From positions 1-12,620 of the forward strand of contig DAFR01000010.1 of assembly GCA_002497965.1 (NCBI GenBank): a stretch of 12,620 nucleotides of DNA, in the 5' to 3' direction. This DNA comes from Methanomicrobiaceae archaeon UBA436. Lineage in GTDB: Archaea; Halobacteriota; Methanomicrobia; Methanomicrobiales; Methanoculleaceae. Shown piece by piece: positions 6,250-12,620 of this stretch. The notes beneath the pieces are model-generated. The model did no database searches, was not told the origin of the DNA, and worked only from the letters and a program-made list of their open reading frames with translations. How positions within the stretch are numbered: the first letter of the stretch is position 1; every line of letters starts with the position of its first letter. The translations under genes were made by a program, and so were the position numbers.

Positions 6250-7488
6250 TTAACCTTCCCCCGGGGGATGGGTTCTGGAAATACCGTCAGGAGGAGATCC
6301 GTCCTCGGCACCGTGGCGCCCTTTATGTTCCTCCACCGGGATAACCGGGATCTTCTGGCCGCTCTCGGCACTGTACTCCGCTATGCGCCGTTTGACATGT
6401 TCTACCATTCCACCGCTGGTGATGATGAGCGAGTCCTCCCCGATCAGGGCTTTCAGGATGCACCGGTCGATAACACCGTAGGTGTAGTCAGGGTAGATCC
6501 GCTCGCGGCCGGCAAACTCCTTTGCACGTGTCCCCATGGCGCCGACATGTTCCACGGCCCCGGACTCTATAAACCGCCGCAGTTCATCGCCGCATACCCT
6601 CTCGGCGTCGCAGAGGTAGACATCGCCCACCCGTTCCCCTGTCCGGATGTGGCCGTGGAGGATCCGCTCGATCCTGTCGGTGAACTCGAGCACGCTCTTT
6701 GGGGGAGCGTCCCGGTCGATGATGCCCCGGAAAGCAAGCTCGTTGTAGAGGTCGAGCAGGGCCGGGGGTTTTAACCTTGCCGCCGCCAGGAGACCGGGGT
6801 CGGAGAAGACCTCCTCTGGCGACCCCCGTGCAAGGATCCTCCCCCTCTCCATCAGTATTGCCGAGTCAGCCCAGCGGTAGGCGAGTTCGACGTCGTGGGT
6901 GGATATGAGCACCGTCCGGCCGCTGGAGGCGAGTTCGTCGAGGAGTTCCATCACCTCCTCGGCGCTTGCGGGGTCAAGGGTGTTCGTCGGTTCGTCAAAG
7001 ACAAGGACGTCCGGCTCCATCGCCAGGATGCCCGCGATTGCAACCCGCTTCTTCTCCCCGCCGGAGAGGTGGTGGGGCGGGCGTCTCTCGTATCCCTGGA
7101 GACCGACGTAGCCGAGAGCGTCCCGCACCGCCTTCCGGACAGCATCCGGAGGAAGACCAAGGTTCAGCGGCCCGAAGGCCACGTCCGCCTCCACCGTCGG
7201 TGCGATGATCTGGAGATCGGGGTTCTGGAAGACAAACCCGACCCGGCGCCGGAGGTCGCGGAGGCTCCGGTTGTCGTAGGCGATCGGTCGGCCGGCGAAC
7301 CGGATCTCTCCCCTGTCCGGCCGGAGCATACCGTTGAACATCAGGAGGAGTGTTGACTTGCCGGCGCCGTTAGGGCCGACGATAGCGGTCTTTGACCCGG
7401 CCTCGATCCGGAGGCTCACACCGGCGAGGGCGGCAGGGCCGTTCGGGTAGGTGTAGGCGAGATTCTCGGTCTCGATGAGTGCTCTCAT
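6250..7488 (-). CDS. cbiO: cobalt/nickel ECF transporter ATPase CbiO with C-terminal extra domain
   Basis: The ATPase that powers the CbiMNQO importer on the cytoplasmic side of the membrane. Walker A GPNGAGKST is at 38-46, the Q-loop at Q88 (VFQNPDLQI), signature LSGGEKKR at 141-148, Walker B VLVFDEPTNTLD at 161-172 and the switch His at H198. The ABC module with its usual CbiO tail ends near residue 275. Residues 280-390 are an additional domain with alternating strand and helix segments (EHVGAMGTRAKEF, YGVIDRCILKALIGEDSLI, ITSGGMVEHVKRRI), which I do not recognise, followed by a charged, Pro/Gly-rich end. At 412 residues it is well above the usual 270-290. The start ATG overlaps the cbiQ stop by four bases (ATGA), so translation is probably coupled. 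Confidence 0.93.
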   Translation of the reverse strand: MRALIETENLAYTYPNGPAALAGVSLRIEAGSKTAIVGPNGAGKSTLLLMFNGMLRPDRGEIRFAGRPIAYDNRSLRDLRRRVGFVFQNPDLQIIAPTVEADVAFGPLNLGLPPDAVRKAVRDALGYVGLQGYERRPPHHLSGGEKKRVAIAGILAMEPDVLVFDEPTNTLDPASAEEVMELLDELASSGRTVLISTHDVELAYRWADSAILMERGRILARGSPEEVFSDPGLLAAARLKPPALLDLYNELAFRGIIDRDAPPKSVLEFTDRIERILHGHIRTGERVGDVYLCDAERVCGDELRRFIESGAVEHVGAMGTRAKEFAGRERIYPDYTYGVIDRCILKALIGEDSLIITSGGMVEHVKRRIAEYSAESGQKIPVIPVEEHKGRHGAEDGSPPDGISRTHPPGEG

Positions 7489-8261
7489 AGTATCTGCAGA
7501 CCCCCGGTTGTGAGTGATACCCAGAGCACCGCCCCGAGGTATGCCAGGGCCAGCGCGAGCGATAGACCCGAGACTGTCTGGTTCTCCTCAGGGACGGCCA
7601 GCACCCCATCGTAGCAGCGGGCGTCCATCGCCATAACCAGGGCTTCCCCGCTCTCCCAGGTCCGGATGAACAGCGCTCCGGCAAGCATCCCGAGAGAGTT
7701 CACCGACTCCCTGAACCGGCCATACCCGAGCCGCATCACCTGCGAGCGGTAGATCTCGCCGGCCTCATCGATGAGTATGAAGATGAACCGGTAGGTCAGC
7801 ATGGCCAGATCGATGAGAACGGTGGGCACCCGGAGGCGATGGAGCAGATCGAAGACCTCGGTCATCGGTGTCGTGAGCGCGATGAAGTAGAGCGAGCACA
7901 TCCCCCCGAAGACCCTTGCAAGGACCAGGATGGCGAGGTTTGCGCCGTCCGTTGTGACCGCGAGCGGGAGGCCGGGAACCTCGATGAGGACCGTCCCGCT
8001 CCCGGTGACGAAGAGGATGACGATGATGCCCATAACCGCAAACGAGACCGGGATGAGGAGAAGTCTGGCGTAGAACCGTGCAGGTATCTTTGCAAGAAGA
8101 AGGATGGCGGCGCTCATCGAGGCCGCGACCAGCAGGGGGGCGATCGGGCCCGGCGATGAGACGCAGAGGAGGATGCTCGCGACCCCCAGGAACAACTTGA
8201 GCCACGGGGCTGTCTCCCGGAGTTCGTTTCCGCGGGCGAGGTCTTCGAGCATCTCGTGCAT
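7485..8261 (-). CDS. cbiQ: cobalt/nickel ECF transporter transmembrane protein CbiQ (EcfT)
   Basis: The energy-coupling membrane subunit that links CbiO to the metal-binding subunit CbiM. It has 258 residues with hydrophobic helices near 22-36, 40-57, 67-86, 107-131, 150-166 and 232-250. The two coupling motifs that contact the ATPases are seen as RSQVMRLGYG (172-181) and AMDARCYDG (211-219); in most EcfT proteins the latter reads AxxARG, so Cys replaces the usual Gly. The start at 8261 lies 14 bases after the cbiN stop and the stop overlaps cbiO by four bases. The order M-N-Q-O is the standard one for a cobalt importer. Confidence 0.93.
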   Translation of the reverse strand: MHEMLEDLARGNELRETAPWLKLFLGVASILLCVSSPGPIAPLLVAASMSAAILLLAKIPARFYARLLLIPVSFAVMGIIVILFVTGSGTVLIEVPGLPLAVTTDGANLAILVLARVFGGMCSLYFIALTTPMTEVFDLLHRLRVPTVLIDLAMLTYRFIFILIDEAGEIYRSQVMRLGYGRFRESVNSLGMLAGALFIRTWESGEALVMAMDARCYDGVLAVPEENQTVSGLSLALALAYLGAVLWVSLTTGGLQIL

Positions 8262-8275
8262 AATCTCTCATCAGT

Positions 8276-8554
8276 TCAGGCGGTCTTCTTGCCGGCCTGC
8301 CAGTATCCGAAGACGTAACCAATTATCACCGCGCCGATGGCGGCCTGCAGGGCAAAGAGGAGCGACTCGATCTCGCCGCTCGGCGGCTCCCAGAACGGCT
8401 CAATCCAGGGCTCGTAGCCCGAGGCCTCGATGAGTTCTGCGGCCTCGCCGTCAGCCCCTTCCCAGGATTTATCGCCGGCAGAGTCCTGAAACAGGAATAC
8501 GCCGGCAAATATGATGATTATAGCGGCGACCGCGATCTCCATGCCGTGCTTCAT
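8276..8554 (-). CDS. cbiN: cobalt transport protein CbiN
   Basis: The small auxiliary subunit of the CbiMNQO importer, needed with CbiM for metal uptake in characterised systems. It has 92 residues with two membrane helices (about 5-23 and 64-86) and an acidic extracytoplasmic loop between them containing EASGYEPWIEPFWEPPSGEI, the usual CbiN layout. ATG 8554 overlaps the cbiM stop by four bases (ATGA); a second in-frame ATG four codons later (MEIAV) could also serve as the start. Its presence, instead of NikN or NikL, favours cobalt as the substrate, though sequence alone cannot exclude nickel. Confidence 0.9.
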   Translation of the reverse strand: MKHGMEIAVAAIIIIFAGVFLFQDSAGDKSWEGADGEAAELIEASGYEPWIEPFWEPPSGEIESLLFALQAAIGAVIIGYVFGYWQAGKKTA

Positions 8555-9243
8555 GCGGCAGCCTCCTTCAGTTTCTGGATGGTGCTCTCGGGAAGGAGGT
8601 TCAGGCGGATCAGGATCTCGGGTTTGAGGTGGACTATGTACTTAAAGACCAGGGCTATGATTGCACCCTCGATGATGGCAAGCGGCACCTGTGTAACGGC
8701 AAATATCGCTGCAAATGCCGTGAACGCTCCAACGAACCCGGTGGTGCCAGGGAACGCAAGTGCAAGCTGGACGGATGTGACGACGTATGTGAAGAGATCC
8801 GCAAGCGCTGCAGCGGCAAAGACCGTGGCGTAGGTGTTCGCGCCCGCCCGCGTCCCTGCCTTGTAGACCAGCCAGGCAACGACCGGACCGGCGATCCCCA
8901 TCGAGAATACGTTTGCCCCGAGGGTGGTTATCCCGCCGTGCGCCAGGAAGACCGCCTGAAAAATTAGGACGATCAGCCCGAGAACGCCTGTGATGCAGGG
9001 GCCGAAGAGGACCGCCCCAAGCCCCGTTCCGGTGGGGTGGGAGCAGCTCCCGGTGAACGAGGGGAGTTTGAGCGAGGAGAGGACAAAGACGAAGGCGCCT
9101 GCAACCGCAAGGAGCGGCAGCGTCTCGCGCCTCTCTTTTACAAGCCGGTTTAACTGGTATACTCCAAAGACTATGAAGGGCAGGGAGACAAGGAACCAGA
9201 TCTCCCACCAGGGACTGGGCAAGAATCCTTCCATTATGTGCAT
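8551..9243 (-). CDS. cbiM: cobalt/nickel ECF transporter substrate-binding membrane protein CbiM
   Basis: The substrate-specific membrane subunit that captures Co2+ or Ni2+ and hands it through the membrane. It has 230 residues and about seven helices. The N-terminus MHIMEGFLP carries the invariant Met1-His2, whose amino group and imidazole bind the metal in the solved NikM structure, and SCSHPTGTGLG (66-76) supplies the further ligand His69. Because metal binding requires His at position 2, ATG 9243 is fixed as the start; AGGAGTGAT lies just before it. It is the first gene of the minus-strand run cbiMNQO-pyk and is divergent from cbiA, sharing an AT-rich 128-base control region. Confidence 0.95.
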   Translation of the reverse strand: MHIMEGFLPSPWWEIWFLVSLPFIVFGVYQLNRLVKERRETLPLLAVAGAFVFVLSSLKLPSFTGSCSHPTGTGLGAVLFGPCITGVLGLIVLIFQAVFLAHGGITTLGANVFSMGIAGPVVAWLVYKAGTRAGANTYATVFAAAALADLFTYVVTSVQLALAFPGTTGFVGAFTAFAAIFAVTQVPLAIIEGAIIALVFKYIVHLKPEILIRLNLLPESTIQKLKEAAA

Positions 9244-9271
9244 CTTATCACTCCTGACCGCTCTCGCAACG

Positions 9272-9304
9272 GTAAAACAAATTTTTTTGATCTAATGTAA
9301 AACA
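9272..9304. repeat. direct repeat GTAAAACA with AATGT-AAA-ACATT palindrome in the cbiM upstream region
   Basis: GTAAAACA occurs at 9272-9279 and again at 9297-9304, starts 25 bases apart, each followed by a T-rich stretch. The second copy lies within the short palindrome AATGT-AAA-ACATT (9294-9306). For leftward transcription both copies fall between the TATA-like element and the expected start site of cbiM, a common place for a repressor site. No known regulator motif is recognised with certainty. Confidence 0.45.
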
Positions 9305-9318
9305 TTTTAATATATCAT
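9305..9318. promoter_or_regulatory. TATA-like element of the divergent cbiM / cbiA promoter
   Basis: TTTTAATATATCAT is a strong archaeal TATA-like sequence on both strands and the most AT-rich point of the 9244-9371 gap. Rightward it predicts transcription start near 9335-9342, about 30-35 bases before ATG 9372. Leftward it predicts a start near 9280, about 40 bases before ATG 9243. TCATGGTTAT (9315-9324) and TCATATTTAT (9331-9340) just to the right form an imperfect direct repeat 16 bases apart. The remaining bases to 9371 hold nothing I recognise. Confidence 0.6.
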
Positions 9319-9371
9319 GGTTATTTGTGGTCATATTTATCTCCTCCGGTATTCAACACTCCGGGATCGTT

Positions 9372-10703
9372 ATGCACCGGATTCCACGCATCGTTCTCGC
9401 AGGAACCCACAGCGGCTGCGGTAAGACCACGATTGCAAGCGGGCTGATGGCAGCACTCGCGGCCAGGGGGCTCGCTGTCCAGCCATTCAAGGTGGGCCCG
9501 GACTTCATCGACCCCACGCACCACTCGGCCATCTGCGGCCGGCCGTCCCGCAACCTCGACCCATTCATGATGGGTGAGGCGGGGGTGCGTGAGACGTTTA
9601 TCAGGGGATCCGCCGGCGCCGGGATCGCTCTCATCGAGGGGGTGATGGGGCTCTACGACGGTCTCGAAGGGACGGATATCGCGAGCACGGCGCACGTTGC
9701 AAAGATCCTGGACGCCCCGGTCATCCTGGTGGTGGATGCGGGAGGTGCGTCACGAAGCGTCCATGCCATGGTCAGGGGCTACGCGGGGTTCGACCCTGAG
9801 GTCAGGGTCGCCGGGGTCATAATCAACCGGATCGGGAGCCCCCGTCACCTTGCCATGATCGAGGAGACAGAGAGCCTCCCGATATACGGGGCGGTGCCGC
9901 GGCGAAACGATCTCGCGGTCGAGAGCCGGCACCTCGGGCTTGCGATGGCGGCCGAGACCGGGATGATGGCGCGATACGGCCCGGTGGTGGAGGAGACCTG
10001 CGATCTCGATGCGATCATCGGCCTGGCCGCCTCAGCTCCGCCGCTCACTGACCCGGGAATGGCGATGCCCCGCCAGGAGACCCGGGTGCGGATCGGTGTT
10101 GCTGACGATGCGGCGTTCTGCTTCTACTACGCCGATAACCTGGAGAGACTTGCCCGGGCGGGTGCGGATCTGGCATTCTTCTCGCCGATGGCCGACCGTC
10201 TGCCTGAGGTGGACGCCCTCTACCTCGGCGGCGGCTACCCCGAACTGCACGCGGGGGCTCTCTCCTCGTCCAGGTGCCGGGAAGATCTCCGCCGGGCGGT
10301 CGATGACGGGATGCCTGTATACGCGGAGTGCGGCGGGCTCTTATACCTCAGCGAACGGCTCACCACCGACGGGGCTGATTACCCGATGGCGGGCATCCTC
10401 CCGGCAACCGCGGAGATGACCGGGCGCATCCAGGCTCTCGGGTATGTGGAGGCCAGGGTTGCCGGCGGGGCACCGGTGCTTGCGCCTGGCTCCCTCTTCC
10501 GGGGCCACGAGTTTCATTACTCGCGCCTGGAGTGCGCCCGCGACGCAAGGTTCGCACTGGAACTCAGCCGTGGCCGCGGGATCGACGAGGGGAGGGACGG
10601 GCTCGCCGCCGGCAGCGCGGTCGGGCAGTACACCCACGCCTACTTCACGGACGAGTTTGCGCAGACGCTTGTTAAAGCCGCTGCCGGGTTCAGGCGGTCT
10701 TAG
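9372..10703 (+). CDS. cbiA: cobyrinate a,c-diamide synthase / Ni-sirohydrochlorin a,c-diamide synthase
   Basis: A glutamine- and ATP-dependent amidase that converts the a and c side-chain carboxylates of a cobalt or nickel tetrapyrrole to amides, a step toward cobamides (CbiA) or coenzyme F430 (CfbB). The protein has 443 residues. An N-terminal dethiobiotin-synthetase-like domain has P-loop AGTHSGCGKTT at 10-20, then KVGPDFIDPTHH, EGVMGLYDG and VVDAGGASRS. The C-terminal glutaminase domain has YLGGGYPELHA and nucleophile Cys320 in YAECGGLLYLS, then GHEFHYS and QYTHAYF with the conserved His. The length is normal. ATG 9372 starts just before the P-loop strand; a GTG at 9327 would lie too close to the promoter element. 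In methanogens one such gene is often annotated for both reactions, and sequence by eye does not separate them. It is divergent from the metal importer. Confidence 0.93.
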   Translation: MHRIPRIVLAGTHSGCGKTTIASGLMAALAARGLAVQPFKVGPDFIDPTHHSAICGRPSRNLDPFMMGEAGVRETFIRGSAGAGIALIEGVMGLYDGLEGTDIASTAHVAKILDAPVILVVDAGGASRSVHAMVRGYAGFDPEVRVAGVIINRIGSPRHLAMIEETESLPIYGAVPRRNDLAVESRHLGLAMAAETGMMARYGPVVEETCDLDAIIGLAASAPPLTDPGMAMPRQETRVRIGVADDAAFCFYYADNLERLARAGADLAFFSPMADRLPEVDALYLGGGYPELHAGALSSSRCREDLRRAVDDGMPVYAECGGLLYLSERLTTDGADYPMAGILPATAEMTGRIQALGYVEARVAGGAPVLAPGSLFRGHEFHYSRLECARDARFALELSRGRGIDEGRDGLAAGSAVGQYTHAYFTDEFAQTLVKAAAGFRRS

Positions 10704-10725
10704 AATCCGGTGCTTGAAGAGGCCA

Positions 10726-10730
10726 GGAGG
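10726..10730 (+). promoter_or_regulatory. ribosome binding site deciding the TTG start of the MFS gene
   Basis: GGAGG at 10726-10730, within CCAGGAGG, lies eight bases before TTG 10739, an ideal distance. The ATG at 10731 touches the site with no spacer and opens only a three-codon frame, ATG AGC CGT TGA, whose stop overlaps the TTG. This supports TTG as the working start. Confidence 0.55.
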
Positions 10731-10738
10731 ATGAGCCG

Positions 10739-11929
10739 TTGAGAGCCGGTGAACTGCGGTGTCTGCGTGAGCGCATCGCCGCGTCGCCTGACGCGATCCT
10801 GGTGATGGTCGTGCTCGTCATCTTCATGGACATGATGATCTACGGCCTCCTGATCCCGATCTTCCCGCAGTATGCCTCGAGCCTCAGCGTGGAGGAATCG
10901 GTCATCGGGGTCATATTCGGGCTGTACGCTGCCATGCTTCTTGTATTCTCCATACCGATGGGGCTCCTCTCCGATCGGCTGGGGCGCCGACCGCTCATAG
11001 TCGTAGGGATGCTCCTCCTTGCTCTTGCAACAGCCCTCTTTGGGCTCTCCAGCACGGTTCTGCACCTGGCCGCCGCCAGGACTGTCCAGGGCATATCGGC
11101 GGCGGCGACCTGGTCTGCAGGGCTTGCGCTCATCGCCGATACATGCGATCCCGCCAGGCTCGGGGAGAAGATGGGGATCGCGTTGTCGTCGGTCGGGCTC
11201 GGCACGGTTCTTGGGCCGGTCGCCGGCGGGCTGCTGTTTGAGTATGCCGGCCACACCGCGACCTTCATACTCCCGGCGATCCTGGCGGCGGTCATCGGTC
11301 TCATCGTCCTTGCGGTCCCGGTGCGCACACCCCGGCGAGAGAGCCCATACCTCCTCCCGCGGGGCGCGCTCCCCCGCCTCGCGGTCTGTGCGGCAGTGAT
11401 CGTCGCGGTCTCCGGGACATACGGCGTGATCGACCCCTACCTCCCTGTCCACCTCTATGCAGCCTTTTCCGCCTCGCCGGGAATGATCGGGGGCATGTTT
11501 GCGGTTCTGGCGGCCGCGGCCATAATCGTCCAGCCAGCCGCAGGCCGGGTCTATGACCGCTGCGGCGGGAGCCGCTACCTTATACCCGGCGGGCTCGTCC
11601 TTGCCGGGGCCGCGATCCTGGCTGCCGTGGAGGCAGAGACCGTCCTCATAACCGCCGTTTCGGTCTTCGCGCTGGGGGTCGGGCTTGGCACTGCCCTGGT
11701 GCCGGTGATGCCGGTCCTGGCAGAGATCTACCGCAGCCACGGTTCGCAGGGCGCCGCCTACGGCATATACAACACTTTCTACTCTGCGGGGCTCTCTGCG
11801 GGGCCGTTTGCAGGGGCGGTGATCCTGGCGAAGTGGGCCTTACCGACTCTATTCCTGCTGCTGGCAGTTATCCTCGCGGCTACAGGGGTCTTATGCTGGT
11901 CAGCCATCGGGAGAGCCGGCTGGCGCTGA
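10739..11929 (+). CDS. major facilitator superfamily (MFS) transporter
   Basis: An integral membrane transporter of 396 residues with twelve predicted helices. The first helix begins near residue 20 (LVMVVLVIFMDMMIYGLLIP). The signature loop after helix 2 reads GLLSDRLGRRP at 75-85, matching MFS motif A (GxxxDRxGRR), and TWSAGLALIADTC lies in the helix 4-5 region with a second half of similar layout. The overall look is of a drug/proton antiporter-like MFS protein, but the substrate cannot be told. The start is TTG 10739 with GGAGG eight bases before it; the next in-frame ATGs lie inside the first helix. It follows cbiA by 35 bases on the same strand and is probably cotranscribed, so export or import of something linked to cofactor synthesis is possible but unproven. 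Confidence 0.88.
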   Translation: MRAGELRCLRERIAASPDAILVMVVLVIFMDMMIYGLLIPIFPQYASSLSVEESVIGVIFGLYAAMLLVFSIPMGLLSDRLGRRPLIVVGMLLLALATALFGLSSTVLHLAAARTVQGISAAATWSAGLALIADTCDPARLGEKMGIALSSVGLGTVLGPVAGGLLFEYAGHTATFILPAILAAVIGLIVLAVPVRTPRRESPYLLPRGALPRLAVCAAVIVAVSGTYGVIDPYLPVHLYAAFSASPGMIGGMFAVLAAAAIIVQPAAGRVYDRCGGSRYLIPGGLVLAGAAILAAVEAETVLITAVSVFALGVGLGTALVPVMPVLAEIYRSHGSQGAAYGIYNTFYSAGLSAGPFAGAVILAKWALPTLFLLLAVILAATGVLCWSAIGRAGWR

Positions 11930-11966
11930 AGATACGTTCTTTGCGTTCCCGGCCAAAACGTGAGGT

Positions 11967-12620
11967 ATGTTCCAGGAGTTCTGCCGCCGCCGCACCCCTG
12001 AACTGCTGATCGCCCTCTTCGGGCTCATCTTCGTGGCTGCAGCGTTCGGGGAGGTTGAAGGTGAGGCAGGAGCGTTCCTCGCCTCGGCACTCGATGTGGC
12101 GCTCTTTGTCATCCTTGCAATGCTCGTCCATCTCGCAGCGACCCGGCACCCGGCCTACCGCCGGGCTGCCATCATCTGGCTTTTTGCCGTGGTTGCCGGG
12201 CTTGCTGCCGTCACGGCCAGTCTTGGGGCGGTTGCCATCCTTCCGGAGGAGGTCGATCCCGACCTATTCGACCCTGAACTTGCCGCCGCGGTTGCCCTTC
12301 TCTTCCTGGGCGTTTTTGTTGCCGGGCTTTTGAGCCTCGTCGGGCTCTCGCGCCGGTTCCGGGTCTGGCTTGCAGGCTACCTGCCGTTCGATCCCGACTC
12401 GCTCCTCCACACTGTCGCGCTCGTCGTCATCCTCGCCATGATCCTCATCCCGCCCATACCGCTCCTGGTAACCGGGATTCCTCCCTACCTCTCGCCGCCG
12501 TTCCTTGAGTTCCTGATCGAGTCGGGCGACCTCCTTGCCGAGACGGTCTCGCTTAACGCCTACACCCTCTTCTGGACGCTTGTTGGTTCGTTCTTCATAG
12601 CGGGAGCGTTTGTCCGCCGG
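11967..12620 (+). CDS. multi-pass membrane protein, possibly N-terminal part of a CPBP-type protein (3' end outside window)
   Basis: An open frame of 218 codons reaches the window edge with no stop. The visible part is a membrane protein with about six hydrophobic stretches (near residues 12-27, 38-57, 68-92, 109-126, 148-170 and 198-215), short charged loops such as ATRHPAYRR (58-66) and an acidic loop ILPEEVDPDLFDPE (92-105). PFDPDSLLHTVALVV (142-156) resembles the region before the CPBP domain in archaeal members of that group, but the diagnostic EExxxR and later His motifs, if any, would be past the edge, so this is a guess. An in-frame TGA at 11961-11963 fixes ATG 11967 as the earliest start; GAGG lies one base before it, unusually close. 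It follows the MFS gene by 37 bases and is probably in the same transcript. Confidence 0.7.
   Translation, partial: MFQEFCRRRTPELLIALFGLIFVAAAFGEVEGEAGAFLASALDVALFVILAMLVHLAATRHPAYRRAAIIWLFAVVAGLAAVTASLGAVAILPEEVDPDLFDPELAAAVALLFLGVFVAGLLSLVGLSRRFRVWLAGYLPFDPDSLLHTVALVVILAMILIPPIPLLVTGIPPYLSPPFLEFLIESGDLLAETVSLNAYTLFWTLVGSFFIAGAFVRR

Noticed and set aside
6222..6371. A longer pyruvate kinase starting at 6371 inside cbiO
   Set aside because: The extra 50 residues are Arg/Pro-rich and unlike the family, and would overlap the cbiO coding end by 122 bases. ATG 6221 gives a normal protein.
9244..9371. A cobalamin riboswitch before cbiM
   Set aside because: The gap is only 128 bases, very AT-rich and shared with a divergent gene. 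No B12-box-like sequence or long stem was found.
10700..11740. A 346-codon open frame on the minus strand, opposite the MFS gene
   Set aside because: It gives an extremely hydrophilic Asp/Arg/His-rich product with no domain, typical of the complement of a GC-rich membrane protein gene. The plus-strand frame has clear MFS motifs.

Overview
The window looks like chromosomal DNA of a methanogenic archaeon, most likely of the order Methanomicrobiales (a Methanoculleus-like genome). The grounds are a GC-rich body with AT-rich spots only at promoters, Shine-Dalgarno sites matching the archaeal AGGAGGTGAT consensus, a CbiMNQO cobalt transporter beside a cobyrinate / Ni-sirohydrochlorin a,c-diamide synthase, a COG2426 export-type membrane protein and a COG0170 polyprenol-kinase-like protein. 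The taxon is inferred from gene style; no marker gene is present.

Layout. Bases 1-551 (minus) hold the N-terminal part of a DPPY-type DNA methyltransferase, running off the left edge. A spacer rich in inverted repeats (552-670) separates it from a COG2426 membrane protein (671-1393, minus). A small plus-strand gene of unknown function (1514-1780) meets tail to tail with a minus-strand protein that resembles DUF885-type zinc peptidases but has a degraded active site (1758-3002). Divergent from that is a COG0170 membrane kinase-like gene (3107-3655, plus), which overlaps tail to tail with a cation diffusion facilitator (3639-4664, minus).

The centre is one minus-strand run, cbiM-cbiN-cbiQ-cbiO-pyk (9243 down to 4737), with 4-base ATGA overlaps at cbiM/cbiN and cbiQ/cbiO. 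It encodes cobalt (or nickel) import and then pyruvate kinase. From the AT-rich intergenic region 9244-9371 a divergent plus-strand run leads to cbiA/cfbB, a TTG-started MFS transporter and a multi-pass membrane protein cut by the right edge.

How the genes fit together: CbiMNQO brings in cobalt or nickel, CbiA/CfbB amidates the tetrapyrrole that becomes cobamide or coenzyme F430, and the CDF protein with its Cys/His-rich tail may export excess metal. The most unusual points are a roughly 130-residue C-terminal domain on the CbiO ATPase, the peptidase-like protein without zinc ligands, a pyruvate kinase with the signature of K+-independent enzymes attached to a metal-uptake operon, and repeats in the divergent promoter. 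I see no tRNA, rRNA, CRISPR array, insertion sequence or integrase. I found no clear new defence or mobile system; the window is mostly core metabolism and transport.
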